NCBI GenBank assembly: GCA_964487285.1
Contig: CAZAPZ010000028.1
Location: 1 to 16,653, forward strand
DNA: 16,653 nt
Direction: 5' to 3'
Source of the DNA: CAZAPZ01 sp964487285
Lineage (GTDB): Bacteria; Campylobacterota_A; Desulfurellia; JAADFJ01
This document shows, one piece after another, positions 1 to 6,924 of the stretch; positions within the stretch are counted from its first letter, which is position 1, and the number at the start of each line of letters is the position of its first letter. Both the position numbers and the translations under genes were made by a program. Below the pieces are notes generated by a model. It saw only the letters and a program-made list of their open reading frames with translations. It made no database searches and was not told where the DNA came from.

Positions 1-70
1 GAGATATCTTCATCTCACGTGCAACACGTCTCATTGATCCGTATTTCTCATATAATTTTTTCATCTCCAA
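1..70 (-). CDS. Partial open frame with helix-turn-helix-like start, cut by window edge
   Basis: Reading leftward, the frame is open from an in-frame stop (TGA at 118-116) to the window edge. It encodes LEMKKLYEKYGSMRRVAREM followed by KIS. The LYEKYGS-x-RRVAREM-x-IS pattern resembles the helix-turn-helix of transposase N-termini or of TyrR/Fis-type regulator tails. Possible starts are TTG at 70-68 or ATG at 64-62, and neither has a well-spaced Shine-Dalgarno sequence. Residues upstream of these starts also look protein-like (SRRQRSHDV), so this could be a truncated or decayed gene. Only about 23 codons are visible, so the family is not certain. Confidence 0.4.
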   Translation of the reverse strand, partial: MEMKKLYEKYGSMRRVAREMKIS

Positions 71-93
71 TACATCATGAGACCGCTGTCGCC

Positions 94-122
94 TTGAATA
101 TTCATAAAAAAAATGTCATACT
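94..122 (+). promoter_or_regulatory. Possible sigma70 promoter for the lipoprotein-menG pair
   Basis: TTGAAT (94-99) and CATACT (117-122) are separated by 17 bases, each matching 4 of 6 consensus bases. The element lies 30 bases before the chosen lipoprotein start, so the leader would be short. It is the only reasonable match in this gap and is weak. Confidence 0.3.
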
Positions 123-140
123 GCCACAAATTATGGCTAA

Positions 141-146
141 AGGAGG
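141..146 (+). promoter_or_regulatory. Shine-Dalgarno AGGAGG that sets the lipoprotein start
   Basis: A perfect AGGAGG lies 7 bases before the ATG at 154. It favours that start over the in-frame upstream codons from position 19, which would put 45 residues ahead of the signal peptide. Confidence 0.85.
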
Positions 147-153
147 TCAAATC

Positions 154-1050
154 ATGAGAATTATGAGGATATTTGCAATTGTTATAATTGTAATATTTTT
201 AGCAGGATGCAGCGCTAAAACCAATAAAAAAGAGATAACCATTGGGGGGAAAATCGACACCGAAGGTCATATTATGGCATCGCTTTCAGCTGACCTTCTT
301 AAAGCGGCAGGCTTTAATGTGAAAATCAAGATTAACGGAGGCAGCGGCATAACCAGACATGCTCTCATAGCAGGCGACACTGATCTGTATTATGAATATA
401 CCGGTACGGCTTATGCGGTCTTTCAAAAGGGTAAAAATCTCTCATTAATGAATAATCCGGATAAACTTTATAAAGCGGTCAAAAACAAAGATGCGAAAAT
501 TGGCTTGATATGGCTTGATAAGCTACCGTTTAACGACACATACACGATCATGGTAACCAAGCATTTTCAAAAAATAAATAACATATATTCAATTAGTGAT
601 CTTGCCAAAGCAATTAGAAGTGGGGAGAAATTTATCTGTGCCACTGATGCCGAATATGCAGGACGCCCTGACGGCATCAATGCGCTGCAGAAGCGGTATG
701 GGTTTAAATTCCATAATCTCGTGCTAATGGATCCGGGGTTGATTTATCTTGCTCTTAAAAATAAAAGAATTGACTGCGGAACAGGCTATTCAACCGATGG
801 AAGAATCGGCGTTTACAATCTTGTTAATCTAAAAGACAATAAACACTTTTTCCCAATTTATAATCCGGCTCCGGTTGTAAGGGCATCTGTTTATAAAAAA
901 TACCCCGAAATAAGATCTATATTATTGCCATTATCAAAAGAGCTGACTACAAGTGAGATTATAAAACTTAATAGTGAAGTAGATATTGAACATAAAAATC
1001 CCTCTGCTGTTGCCCTATCATGGCTTAGAACAAAGCATCTTATCAAGTGA
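154..1050 (+). CDS. Glycine betaine/osmoprotectant-type ABC transporter substrate-binding lipoprotein
   Basis: This is a 298-residue secreted binding protein of the OpuAC/OsmF family, which captures quaternary amines such as glycine betaine or choline for an ABC importer. Residues 1-19 form a lipoprotein signal peptide: a short positive start, a run of Ile/Val, and the lipobox LAGC with the lipidated Cys at 19. The mature part shows the family's fold signatures: an ITIGGKIDTEG start, a glycine-rich NGGSGITRHAL segment, DLYYEYTGTAY, and a late D-x-GTGYSTDGRI-like segment. The start at 154 is chosen from the AGGAGG at 141-146 and the signal peptide. The stop overlaps the next gene's GTG (GTGA at 1047-1050). 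No permease or ATPase gene follows, so the partners must be encoded elsewhere. The substrate is inferred from family only. Confidence 0.85.
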   Translation: MRIMRIFAIVIIVIFLAGCSAKTNKKEITIGGKIDTEGHIMASLSADLLKAAGFNVKIKINGGSGITRHALIAGDTDLYYEYTGTAYAVFQKGKNLSLMNNPDKLYKAVKNKDAKIGLIWLDKLPFNDTYTIMVTKHFQKINNIYSISDLAKAIRSGEKFICATDAEYAGRPDGINALQKRYGFKFHNLVLMDPGLIYLALKNKRIDCGTGYSTDGRIGVYNLVNLKDNKHFFPIYNPAPVVRASVYKKYPEIRSILLPLSKELTTSEIIKLNSEVDIEHKNPSAVALSWLRTKHLIK

Positions 1051-1748
1051 AAAGTCTTTCGGAGAAAAACAGATCAATTGAGGCTATGTTTTCGGATATA
1101 TCACCTCGCTACGACAGTCTCAACCATCTTCTCAGCCTGGGCATTGATAAATACTGGAGAAAAAGATTAATAGATAAAATTCCTGATAAAACCGAAAAAA
1201 TATTGGATATAGCTACAGGAACAGGCGATGTTGCGCTTCAAACTTTCAAAAGGCACAAAAAAAGCCTCATAGTGGGGGTTGATATCTCACTTCCCATGCT
1301 TCAAGCAGCTGCAAGAAAGGACAAAAATCGTCATATACATCTAATAAATGCACAAGCAGAATATTTACCATTTAAAAATGATAGCTTTGATGTCGCCACG
1401 ATAGCGTTTGGAATAAGAAATGTTCCAGATAAAGCCAAAGCACTAAACGAGATGAGAAGAATCATAAAAAACAAAGGGAAACTGCTAATTCTCGAATTCA
1501 GTCATATACAAAACATTATATGGAGATCTGTTTTTGAATTTTATTTCACAAAAATTCTTCCCTTTATAGGCAACAAAATCAGCAAAAACAACTCTGCATA
1601 CAACTACCTTCCCGAATCTGTGCACGATTTTCCGACATGTGAAGATTTTGCTGAAATGCTGTTTAGTGCTGGATTTGTCAACATCGGTTATGAGATTTTT
1701 TTAGGCGGTATCGCAGCTATACATAGTGCTGAAGTCAAAAAAAATTAG
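1047..1748 (+). CDS. menG: Demethylmenaquinone methyltransferase (MenG/UbiE family)
   Basis: This 233-residue SAM-dependent methyltransferase catalyses the last step of menaquinone synthesis, C-methylation of the quinone ring; UbiE homologues also act in ubiquinone synthesis. The N-terminus carries the family signature MFSDISPRYDSLNHLLSLG followed by the conserved D-x-WR. SAM motif I is LDIATGTGDVAL (about residues 52-63). The post-motif segment FGIRNVPD-x-AKALNEM-RR is diagnostic of UbiE/MenG, and the length is typical. It begins with GTG inside the stop of the lipoprotein gene (4-base overlap), which suggests translational coupling. Menaquinone rather than ubiquinone is inferred from the anaerobic context. 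No clear terminator hairpin follows before the next promoter. Confidence 0.92.
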   Translation: MKSLSEKNRSIEAMFSDISPRYDSLNHLLSLGIDKYWRKRLIDKIPDKTEKILDIATGTGDVALQTFKRHKKSLIVGVDISLPMLQAAARKDKNRHIHLINAQAEYLPFKNDSFDVATIAFGIRNVPDKAKALNEMRRIIKNKGKLLILEFSHIQNIIWRSVFEFYFTKILPFIGNKISKNNSAYNYLPESVHDFPTCEDFAEMLFSAGFVNIGYEIFLGGIAAIHSAEVKKN

Positions 1749-1776
1749 ACTTTTTGCAATTTATTTATTAAAATAT

Positions 1777-1786
1777 CGAAATTTCG
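1777..1786. promoter_or_regulatory. Short palindrome beside the RRM gene promoter
   Basis: CGAAATTTCG is a perfect 10-bp palindrome ending one base before the -35 hexamer at 1788. A site here could bind a regulator, but so short an AT-rich palindrome can arise by chance. Confidence 0.25.
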
Positions 1787-1787
1787 C

Positions 1788-1816
1788 TTGACATGATAAA
1801 AATAGTATGCTATATA
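1788..1816 (+). promoter_or_regulatory. Strong sigma70 promoter for the RRM protein gene
   Basis: A perfect TTGACA (1788-1793) is followed after 17 bases by TATATA (1811-1816), preceded by TGC as in an extended -10. Transcription would begin near 1823, leaving a leader of about 86 bases. That leader contains a small hairpin, ATAGCAA (1849-1855) with TTGCTAT (1865-1871). Confidence 0.8.
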
Positions 1817-1848
1817 GTTACACCAAGAATGTTATTCTGTTATGACAA

Positions 1849-1871
1849 ATAGCAAAAAAAGTAGTTGCTAT
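1849..1871 (+). promoter_or_regulatory. Leader hairpin ahead of the RRM gene
   Basis: Seven-base complementary arms (1849-1855 and 1865-1871) flank a 9-base, A-rich loop. The hairpin lies in the predicted 5' leader, 37 bases before the start codon. Long leaders with structure are common for cold-shock and small RNA-binding protein genes, so a regulatory role is possible. The stem is AU-rich and only modestly stable. Confidence 0.35.
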
Positions 1872-1908
1872 GATATGTAGAATGACAAAAACTTAGGCGA
1901 GGTATAGA

Positions 1909-2175
1909 ATGGTGAAGACGCTTTACGTAGGAAATTTATCCTACAGGATGACGGAAGATGAGTTGAAAAATATTTTTGCTCAGTATGGGGATGTAACATC
2001 CGCCAAGATCATTACAGATCGAGAAACAGGAAGATCAAGAGGATTTGGTTTTGTTGAGATTGATGCTGAAAACGCTCAAAGTGCTGTTGAAGCATTGGAC
2101 GGCAAGGACGTGGAGGGACGTAACCTCAAGGTAAACGAGGCAAGAGAAAGAAAACCCAATAATAAACGATACTAA
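1909..2175 (+). CDS. Small RRM-type RNA-binding protein
   Basis: This 88-residue protein is a single RNA recognition motif, which binds single-stranded RNA on a four-stranded sheet. RNP2 is LYVGNL (residues 5-10) and RNP1 is RGFGFVEI (about 44-51). The aromatic residues of both motifs, Tyr and the two Phe, are present. A short basic tail ends in KPNNKRY. The GAGG at 1899-1902 is 6 bases before the ATG. The gene has its own strong promoter and strong terminator, so it is a monocistronic unit. Related proteins in cyanobacteria and many anaerobic Proteobacteria-like groups are often cold-induced, but the target here is unknown. Confidence 0.93.
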   Translation: MVKTLYVGNLSYRMTEDELKNIFAQYGDVTSAKIITDRETGRSRGFGFVEIDAENAQSAVEALDGKDVEGRNLKVNEARERKPNNKRY

Positions 2176-2189
2176 AATTGGATAAATAA

Positions 2190-2260
2190 CAAAAGGGCTT
2201 AGCTGTCGCCGTATTTGATAATAAATTGTTATCAAATGGTTAGATGGTTGAGCCCTTTTG
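2190..2260. terminator. Branched bidirectional terminator between the RRM gene and the benzoate cluster
   Basis: CAAAAGGGCT (2190-2199) pairs perfectly with AGCCCTTTTG (2251-2260). With wobble pairs the outer stem extends to about 2203/2247. Inside is a second perfect hairpin, TTTGATAA (2214-2221) with TTATCAAA (2229-2236) and a 7-base loop. The T-rich tail on the plus strand is CCCTTTTGTTTTAG, and on the minus strand CCCTTTTGTTATTTA. It can therefore stop both the rightward RRM transcript and the leftward benzoate transcript, whose last stop codon is at 2263. Confidence 0.85.
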
Positions 2261-2262
2261 TT

Positions 2263-3084
2263 TTAGTTTAAAAATAACCGCTCAGCATTATCGTAGCAAA
2301 TCAGTTCTTTAGATTTTTGCGGTATATCAAGCTCATAAACTGCCTTAGCATTTGACTTTATGCCGGGAACACCTGGAAAGTCTGTTCCGAAAAGGAATTT
2401 CTCAGGAAATCGTTTTATTGACGGAAACAGCTTAAGCAGATTTTTCGGAGGCAGCCCGCAAACATCAATATAAACATTTTTATGCCTTCTTATCATAAAT
2501 TCAGCCTGCTGATACCAAAAGCCTCTTCCTCCATGGGAAAGAATAATCGTTAGATTCGGAAAGTCGGTAGCCACATCATCGTATGTATAAGGGTCGGCAT
2601 ATCTCATCCTTGAACCTGTAAATATAGAAGTACCGGCATGCATCATAAGAGGCATATTCAAATTGCTGCACCTGTCATAGACAGGGTAAAAGACTTTGTC
2701 ATTTACATAATGTTCGCAATGAACCGGATGAAGTTTCAAGCCTTTTATCCCAAGAGCAAGCTGGCGATTAAATTCCTTGAGGGGATTATGCAGGTGCGGA
2801 TTTAATGCTCCAAACGGTATAAATTCATCATACTTTTCAGACACTTTCAAGACTCTTTCAACCGGATGCAAGCACGCAATTTTCGGAGCGTATTCCGGAA
2901 GAAGTATAACATGGCTGACTCCTTCCTCAAGCATAATCTCATGAAGTTCGCTATCAATCTGATTACCCTTATCATCATAAAGTCTTTTTTCATACTTTTT
3001 TCCAAGTGACATAAGATAACTAAATGCTTCCTCTTTCCAGGCAAATTTATCGCCCACATGAACATGGACATCAAATATTTTCAC
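2263..3084 (-). CDS. Amidohydrolase-2 family metal-dependent hydrolase or decarboxylase
   Basis: This 273-residue TIM-barrel protein belongs to the amidohydrolase-2 group, which includes ACMSD-like decarboxylases and lactone or amide hydrolases. Visible metal and active-site residues are D5-x-H7-x-H9 in FDVHVHVG, K117 in LKLHP, H149 in MMHAG, H184 in LSHGG and D235 in FGTDFPG. It starts with GTG, and a GGGAG lies about 7 bases upstream. The gene overlaps the end of the ligase gene by 14 bases, so translation is probably coupled. Its substrate is unknown. Position beside an aryl-CoA ligase suggests it supplies an aromatic acid (for example by decarboxylation or hydrolysis) or removes a side product, but no step of the standard benzoyl-CoA route needs it. 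Confidence 0.85.
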   Translation of the reverse strand: MKIFDVHVHVGDKFAWKEEAFSYLMSLGKKYEKRLYDDKGNQIDSELHEIMLEEGVSHVILLPEYAPKIACLHPVERVLKVSEKYDEFIPFGALNPHLHNPLKEFNRQLALGIKGLKLHPVHCEHYVNDKVFYPVYDRCSNLNMPLMMHAGTSIFTGSRMRYADPYTYDDVATDFPNLTIILSHGGRGFWYQQAEFMIRRHKNVYIDVCGLPPKNLLKLFPSIKRFPEKFLFGTDFPGVPGIKSNAKAVYELDIPQKSKELICYDNAERLFLN

Positions 3085-4606
3085 TTAACATCTCCCTGAG
3101 TTTAAACCGCTGAATTTTTCCGGTGGCTGTCTTTGGTAAATCATCTACGAACTTTATCCATCTTGGGTATTTATAATGAGCTATTTTAGCTTTACAAAAC
3201 TCTTTTATCTCTTTTGTAAGCGCTTCGGTTCCATTTACACCCTCATTTGTTACAACAAACGCCATCGGTTTGACCATACCATGTTTATCCTTTCTACTTA
3301 TGACTGCAGCCTCAAGAACAGACGAATGTGAAATCAGACAGCTTTCAACCTCAGCTGGAGAAACCCAGATACCTCCTACCTTAAGCATATCGTCATCTCG
3401 TCCGGCATAATAAAAATAACCGTCCTCATCTTGATAATATTTATCACCCGTGTTAAACCATTCTCCTGTCATAGCAGCTCTCGTTCTATCTTCCATATTC
3501 CAGTAACGGGCAGCCCTGCTTTCCCCTTTAACCATCAATGTCCCTATTTGACCGACGGCAAGCTCTGATCCTGATTCATCCACAATTTTAGTCTTATATC
3601 CTTCTACCGGTTTTCCGCTTGAGCCTGCTTTGATATTTCCAAACCGGTTTGAAATATAGATATGGATCATCTCCGTAGAACCGATGCCGTCATTTATCTC
3701 AACATTAAAACGATCTAACCATTGATCGCATATCGGTTTAGGCAGAGGTTCACCGGCAGAAACGCATTTATTTACTTTTCCAAGATTGCTCCTGACTTGA
3801 AGCATTCTTCCGTATAATGTGGGAACTGCAAAAAATATTGTAACATCGAATTTGTTGATATTTTCATACATTGCTTCTGGAGTTGGCAGATCAGGCCAAA
3901 GAACAGTGGTAGCACCGCTGATAAGCGGAAAATAAAGTCCATTTCCAAGACCGTAGGCAAAAAAGAGCTTTGCTGCTGAAAATAGAATATCATTCTCTTT
4001 TATATTAAGTATTTTTTTAGAGTAATTTTCAACTGAAAACGGAATATCTCTATGCAGATGAACGACTCCTTTGGGAGTGCCTGTCGAACCTGAGGAATAA
4101 AGCCAAAACGCAGAATCATCACGACTTGTAGGAACCGATTTAAGTTCAATAGATTTTGAGCCGATCCAGCTGCCAAAATCATCATAACCGCTAACTTTAC
4201 CTACCGTAATGACCTTTTTGAGAAACGGCAAGTCGGTTTTTATCTCTTCGTAAAAGTGCAATAATGTTTTATCCGTAATAAGAAGCTTTCCCCTGGAATC
4301 ATTAAACAGATATTTATAATCTTCCACTTTAAGCCAGTTATTTAAAACAACAGGAACCACACCGATTTTTATAGCCCCGAGAAAAGCAATCGGCAAATCG
4401 GGAGTATCTTTCATAAGCAAAAGCACTCTATCTTCCATTTCAATTCCGATCTCTTTAAACGCCCATCCTGCCTGGTTGACTTTTCGTTTTAAATCCCCAT
4501 AGGTAACTCTTTGATCACCGCAAATATAAGCTGTTTTTGAGGCAAGTTCATCTGCTTTTTGCAAAATATAGTCTGCAACATTAAATTTTTTAGGCACTTC
4601 TGTCAT
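3071..4606 (-). CDS. bzdA: Benzoate-CoA ligase (AMP-forming)
   Basis: This 511-residue cytoplasmic enzyme activates benzoate with ATP and CoA to benzoyl-CoA, the entry step of the pathway. It shows the ANL-superfamily motifs in order: P-loop SSGSTGTPKG (171-180), the aryl-CoA-ligase segment SAAKLFFAYGLGN (210-222), INDGIGSTE (305-312), the hinge region YYAGRDDDMLKVGG (399-412), and the C-terminal PKTATGKIQRFK with catalytic Lys497. Length and motifs match the BadA/BclA/BzdA group; a substituted benzoate cannot be excluded. A GGGAG lies 9 bases before the ATG. A candidate promoter sits in the 103-base gap upstream. Lys497 is the kind of lysine that protein acetyltransferases switch off in such ligases, and a GNAT gene lies in the same cluster. 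Confidence 0.92.
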   Translation of the reverse strand: MTEVPKKFNVADYILQKADELASKTAYICGDQRVTYGDLKRKVNQAGWAFKEIGIEMEDRVLLLMKDTPDLPIAFLGAIKIGVVPVVLNNWLKVEDYKYLFNDSRGKLLITDKTLLHFYEEIKTDLPFLKKVITVGKVSGYDDFGSWIGSKSIELKSVPTSRDDSAFWLYSSGSTGTPKGVVHLHRDIPFSVENYSKKILNIKENDILFSAAKLFFAYGLGNGLYFPLISGATTVLWPDLPTPEAMYENINKFDVTIFFAVPTLYGRMLQVRSNLGKVNKCVSAGEPLPKPICDQWLDRFNVEINDGIGSTEMIHIYISNRFGNIKAGSSGKPVEGYKTKIVDESGSELAVGQIGTLMVKGESRAARYWNMEDRTRAAMTGEWFNTGDKYYQDEDGYFYYAGRDDDMLKVGGIWVSPAEVESCLISHSSVLEAAVISRKDKHGMVKPMAFVVTNEGVNGTEALTKEIKEFCKAKIAHYKYPRWIKFVDDLPKTATGKIQRFKLREMLSENI

Positions 4607-4669
4607 TTATACTATCTCCCCCATAAATTATCAATCGGATGCAACACTAACGATCCTGAAACACACTTT

Positions 4670-4697
4670 ATTGTAGTTTTTAATTATTTAATATCAA
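4670..4697 (-). promoter_or_regulatory. Candidate internal promoter for the ligase gene
   Basis: Reading leftward, TTGATA (4697-4692) is followed after 16 bases by TACAAT (4675-4670), each 5 of 6 to consensus. The start would be near 4663, with a leader of about 57 bases to the ligase ATG. The gap is one of the two longest inside the cluster and shows no GC-rich terminator for oah, so read-through from upstream also seems possible. Confidence 0.5.
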
Positions 4698-4709
4698 ATA
4701 TTTATTAGA

Positions 4710-5840
4710 TTATTCTTTCGGCTTCGGTAAGATATCTCCAAAAAGCTCATCATTCATAATTTTACCGTCTGCAATCATTTCCCTGAATTTAATAAAGTCG
4801 ATTTTATCGGCTCCTGTTACCTTTTTATTATTAAAAGCCGTAAATCCTAAAAATGCCTCATAATTCATATTTGCCGCAAGCCAATGCCTACTTGAAATTT
4901 TAGACTGATCCCAGAAAAACTTCTTTTTTGCACGAATCGCATCTATGCTCATTGTAAGACATTCGGGAAAGAGATTTGCAAATCTCCAGATCAATCTATT
5001 CACGGACTCATCAAGCATGGATAAATCGATTTTAAGCTCTTTAATCCGTTTTTTTGCCTCGGCAAGAGCCTCATCCTTTTTTGATTCGCCATAAATAATT
5101 GTGCCGTCATCTATGAAGCGGTCTGTTACGACTAACGGATTTCTATAAAATTTGGTACCGTCGGTCAGCACGGGAACAACATCTGTCAATGCATTTTTTG
5201 CTTTCATCTTGTATGCAGACCAAAATTCGCATGATACTGCATTATACATTGCATCTTCGCTTGTCATAAGCCATGGAAGAAAATCGGTTGATCCACCAAC
5301 CGGCGCAGATCCATGTGCCGGGCCTGCCTGGCCGAATCGTGCAAGATCGGAAGCGACAGAGAGATCGCACGCCATTCCTATCTCTTGACCTCCTGCAATT
5401 CTCATACCGTTGACTCTGCATATAACCGGTTTTTTGCAGTTGAGAATTGAGTCCACCATGCCGTTGAACAGATCCATATAGTCTCCGTATTCAGAAGGTC
5501 TCTTTCCGTAATATTCCGAATATTCTTTTGTGTTGCCGCCGGTGCAGAACGCCTTTTCACCCATACCTGTAAATACTACCGCAACAACCGATCTGTCGCT
5601 TGATGCAGCTTGAAAACCCGCAATCACACCTTTTACCATTCCGGTTGTGTAAGAATTGTATTGTGCCGGATTGTTCAAAATTATCCAAGCACTATACAAT
5701 TTTTTTGACATTATTTTACCTTGATGAGCGATTGGGCGTTTTTCATAAATTACAGATGGGGCATCTGTGCCCCAAAATTGCGATCCAAAAAGTGAATGAT
5801 CCTTTAGCCTATTGTCTCTTGACAGCCATTTTAATGACAT
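4710..5840 (-). CDS. oah: 6-oxocyclohex-1-ene-1-carbonyl-CoA hydrolase
   Basis: This 376-residue crotonase-fold enzyme (Oah, BamA, BzdY) adds water and opens the ring of 6-oxocyclohex-1-enoyl-CoA, giving 3-hydroxypimeloyl-CoA. Its sequence is diagnostic: a long N-terminal stretch with FGSQFWGTDAP (18-28), AFCTGGNTKEYSEYYGKRPS (97-116), NGMRIAGGQEIGMACDLSVA (144-163) and FGQAGPAHGSAPVGGSTDFL (169-188). The length matches the family, which is much longer than ordinary enoyl-CoA hydratases. It is widely used as a marker gene for anaerobic aromatic degradation. It starts 9 bases after had ends, with an AGGAGG overlapping that junction. Confidence 0.97.
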   Translation of the reverse strand: MSLKWLSRDNRLKDHSLFGSQFWGTDAPSVIYEKRPIAHQGKIMSKKLYSAWIILNNPAQYNSYTTGMVKGVIAGFQAASSDRSVVAVVFTGMGEKAFCTGGNTKEYSEYYGKRPSEYGDYMDLFNGMVDSILNCKKPVICRVNGMRIAGGQEIGMACDLSVASDLARFGQAGPAHGSAPVGGSTDFLPWLMTSEDAMYNAVSCEFWSAYKMKAKNALTDVVPVLTDGTKFYRNPLVVTDRFIDDGTIIYGESKKDEALAEAKKRIKELKIDLSMLDESVNRLIWRFANLFPECLTMSIDAIRAKKKFFWDQSKISSRHWLAANMNYEAFLGFTAFNNKKVTGADKIDFIKFREMIADGKIMNDELFGDILPKPKE

Positions 5841-5849
5841 AATTTCCTC

Positions 5850-6914
5850 CTAATCAAAATCAGGGATAAGAACAACTCGTTTCTCGAGTTTGCCCTCCCT
5901 TGCTTGTTTAAATGTTTCTTTAATTTTACTCATTGGGCGCAACTCAACATAAGGTTCTATCAAAATCTTTCTGTCGGTAACAAGTTTTAGCACTTCCGGA
6001 TAATATTTCGGTTTGCATCCCCATGTTCCGATAATTTCAGCATCGTATGCCATAAGCTTTGAAAACATAAAACTGTTTTTTGCCATGCCATACCCTACAA
6101 CTACAAGTTTGCTGACAAAAGTAACGAGAGATAGCGCAATAAGCTGAGCCTGCGCATTTCCGGTAACTTCAAAAATTTTAAGACCGAAATTGCCTATGCC
6201 CTCCGTTTTCAATCGATTTTTAACAGCTTTTTTAATCTCTTTAATTTCATTGTCTTTGCTGTCAATTACAAAATCAATACCAAGCGCCCTTGCCTTTTCC
6301 ACTTTATTGTGACCATATTCAATTCCGATAATAAATTTTGCGCCGAAAGCCCTTGCTACCTGGGCCATGTAAGAGCCTACTCCGCCTGCAGCACCTGTAA
6401 TTATCACAACATCACCATGTCTAAGATCTGCTCTTTTTGCCGCTTGATAGGGCGTTGTAACCGCATCGGCAATAACTGCCATATCTGCAAGAGCTATTCC
6501 GGCTCTATCGTCAATAACACAAAGATCTTTGGACGGAATAGGAATATGTGATGAAAAACCTCCGTAGATTCCAAGCGAATTGCCGGGCATCTTTTGTTTT
6601 AAGCATCGATTTTCTCTTCCCTGTCTGCAAATTTCACACTCACCGCATGGCATTACAGCCGGAACTATCACCTCTTTTCCAATTAGGCTATCATCTCCTT
6701 TTACCACCGTTCCCGATATCTCATGCCCCAAGCTTAGAGGCGGCGGTGTTATGGTGGGAACGCCATCATAAAAAAAGCCTATATCGGTATGGCATACACC
6801 GCATCCTGCTATTTCAACAATTACCTCACCATCTTTGAGCTTAGGCATATCAATCTCTGCCAATCTCAGCTCACCCGGTTTATGCATCTGCCATGTTTTA
6901 ATCTTACTAATCAT
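5850..6914 (-). CDS. had: 6-hydroxycyclohex-1-ene-1-carbonyl-CoA dehydrogenase
   Basis: This 354-residue zinc-type alcohol dehydrogenase (Had, BzdX) oxidises the hydroxyl group introduced by Dch, using NAD+, to 6-oxocyclohex-1-enoyl-CoA. Catalytic zinc ligands are in GCGVCHTD (Cys41) and LGHE (His64-Glu65). Structural zinc ligands are Cys90, 93, 96 and 104 in CGECEICRQGRENRC. The Rossmann loop is TGAAGGVG (173-180). Assignment to Had rather than another alcohol dehydrogenase rests on its place between dch and oah and on family-like wording such as GFFYDGVPTITPPPLSLGHE. The start at 6914 is preferred over an upstream ATG at 6938 because AGGGGG ends 4 bases before it and the upstream ATG lacks a ribosome-binding site. 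Confidence 0.93.
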   Translation of the reverse strand: MISKIKTWQMHKPGELRLAEIDMPKLKDGEVIVEIAGCGVCHTDIGFFYDGVPTITPPPLSLGHEISGTVVKGDDSLIGKEVIVPAVMPCGECEICRQGRENRCLKQKMPGNSLGIYGGFSSHIPIPSKDLCVIDDRAGIALADMAVIADAVTTPYQAAKRADLRHGDVVIITGAAGGVGSYMAQVARAFGAKFIIGIEYGHNKVEKARALGIDFVIDSKDNEIKEIKKAVKNRLKTEGIGNFGLKIFEVTGNAQAQLIALSLVTFVSKLVVVGYGMAKNSFMFSKLMAYDAEIIGTWGCKPKYYPEVLKLVTDRKILIEPYVELRPMSKIKETFKQAREGKLEKRVVLIPDFD

Positions 6915-6918
6915 ATTT

Positions 6919-6924
6919 CCCCCT
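6919..6924 (-). promoter_or_regulatory. Shine-Dalgarno AGGGGG that sets the had start
   Basis: This purine block overlaps the TAG stop of dch and lies 4 bases before the ATG at 6914. It supports the shorter Had protein, with an 8-base gap from dch rather than a 16-base overlap. Confidence 0.7.

Noticed and set aside
5152..5842. Plus-strand open frames opposite oah
   Set aside because: They lie inside a diagnostic, full-length Oah gene and show no coding signature.
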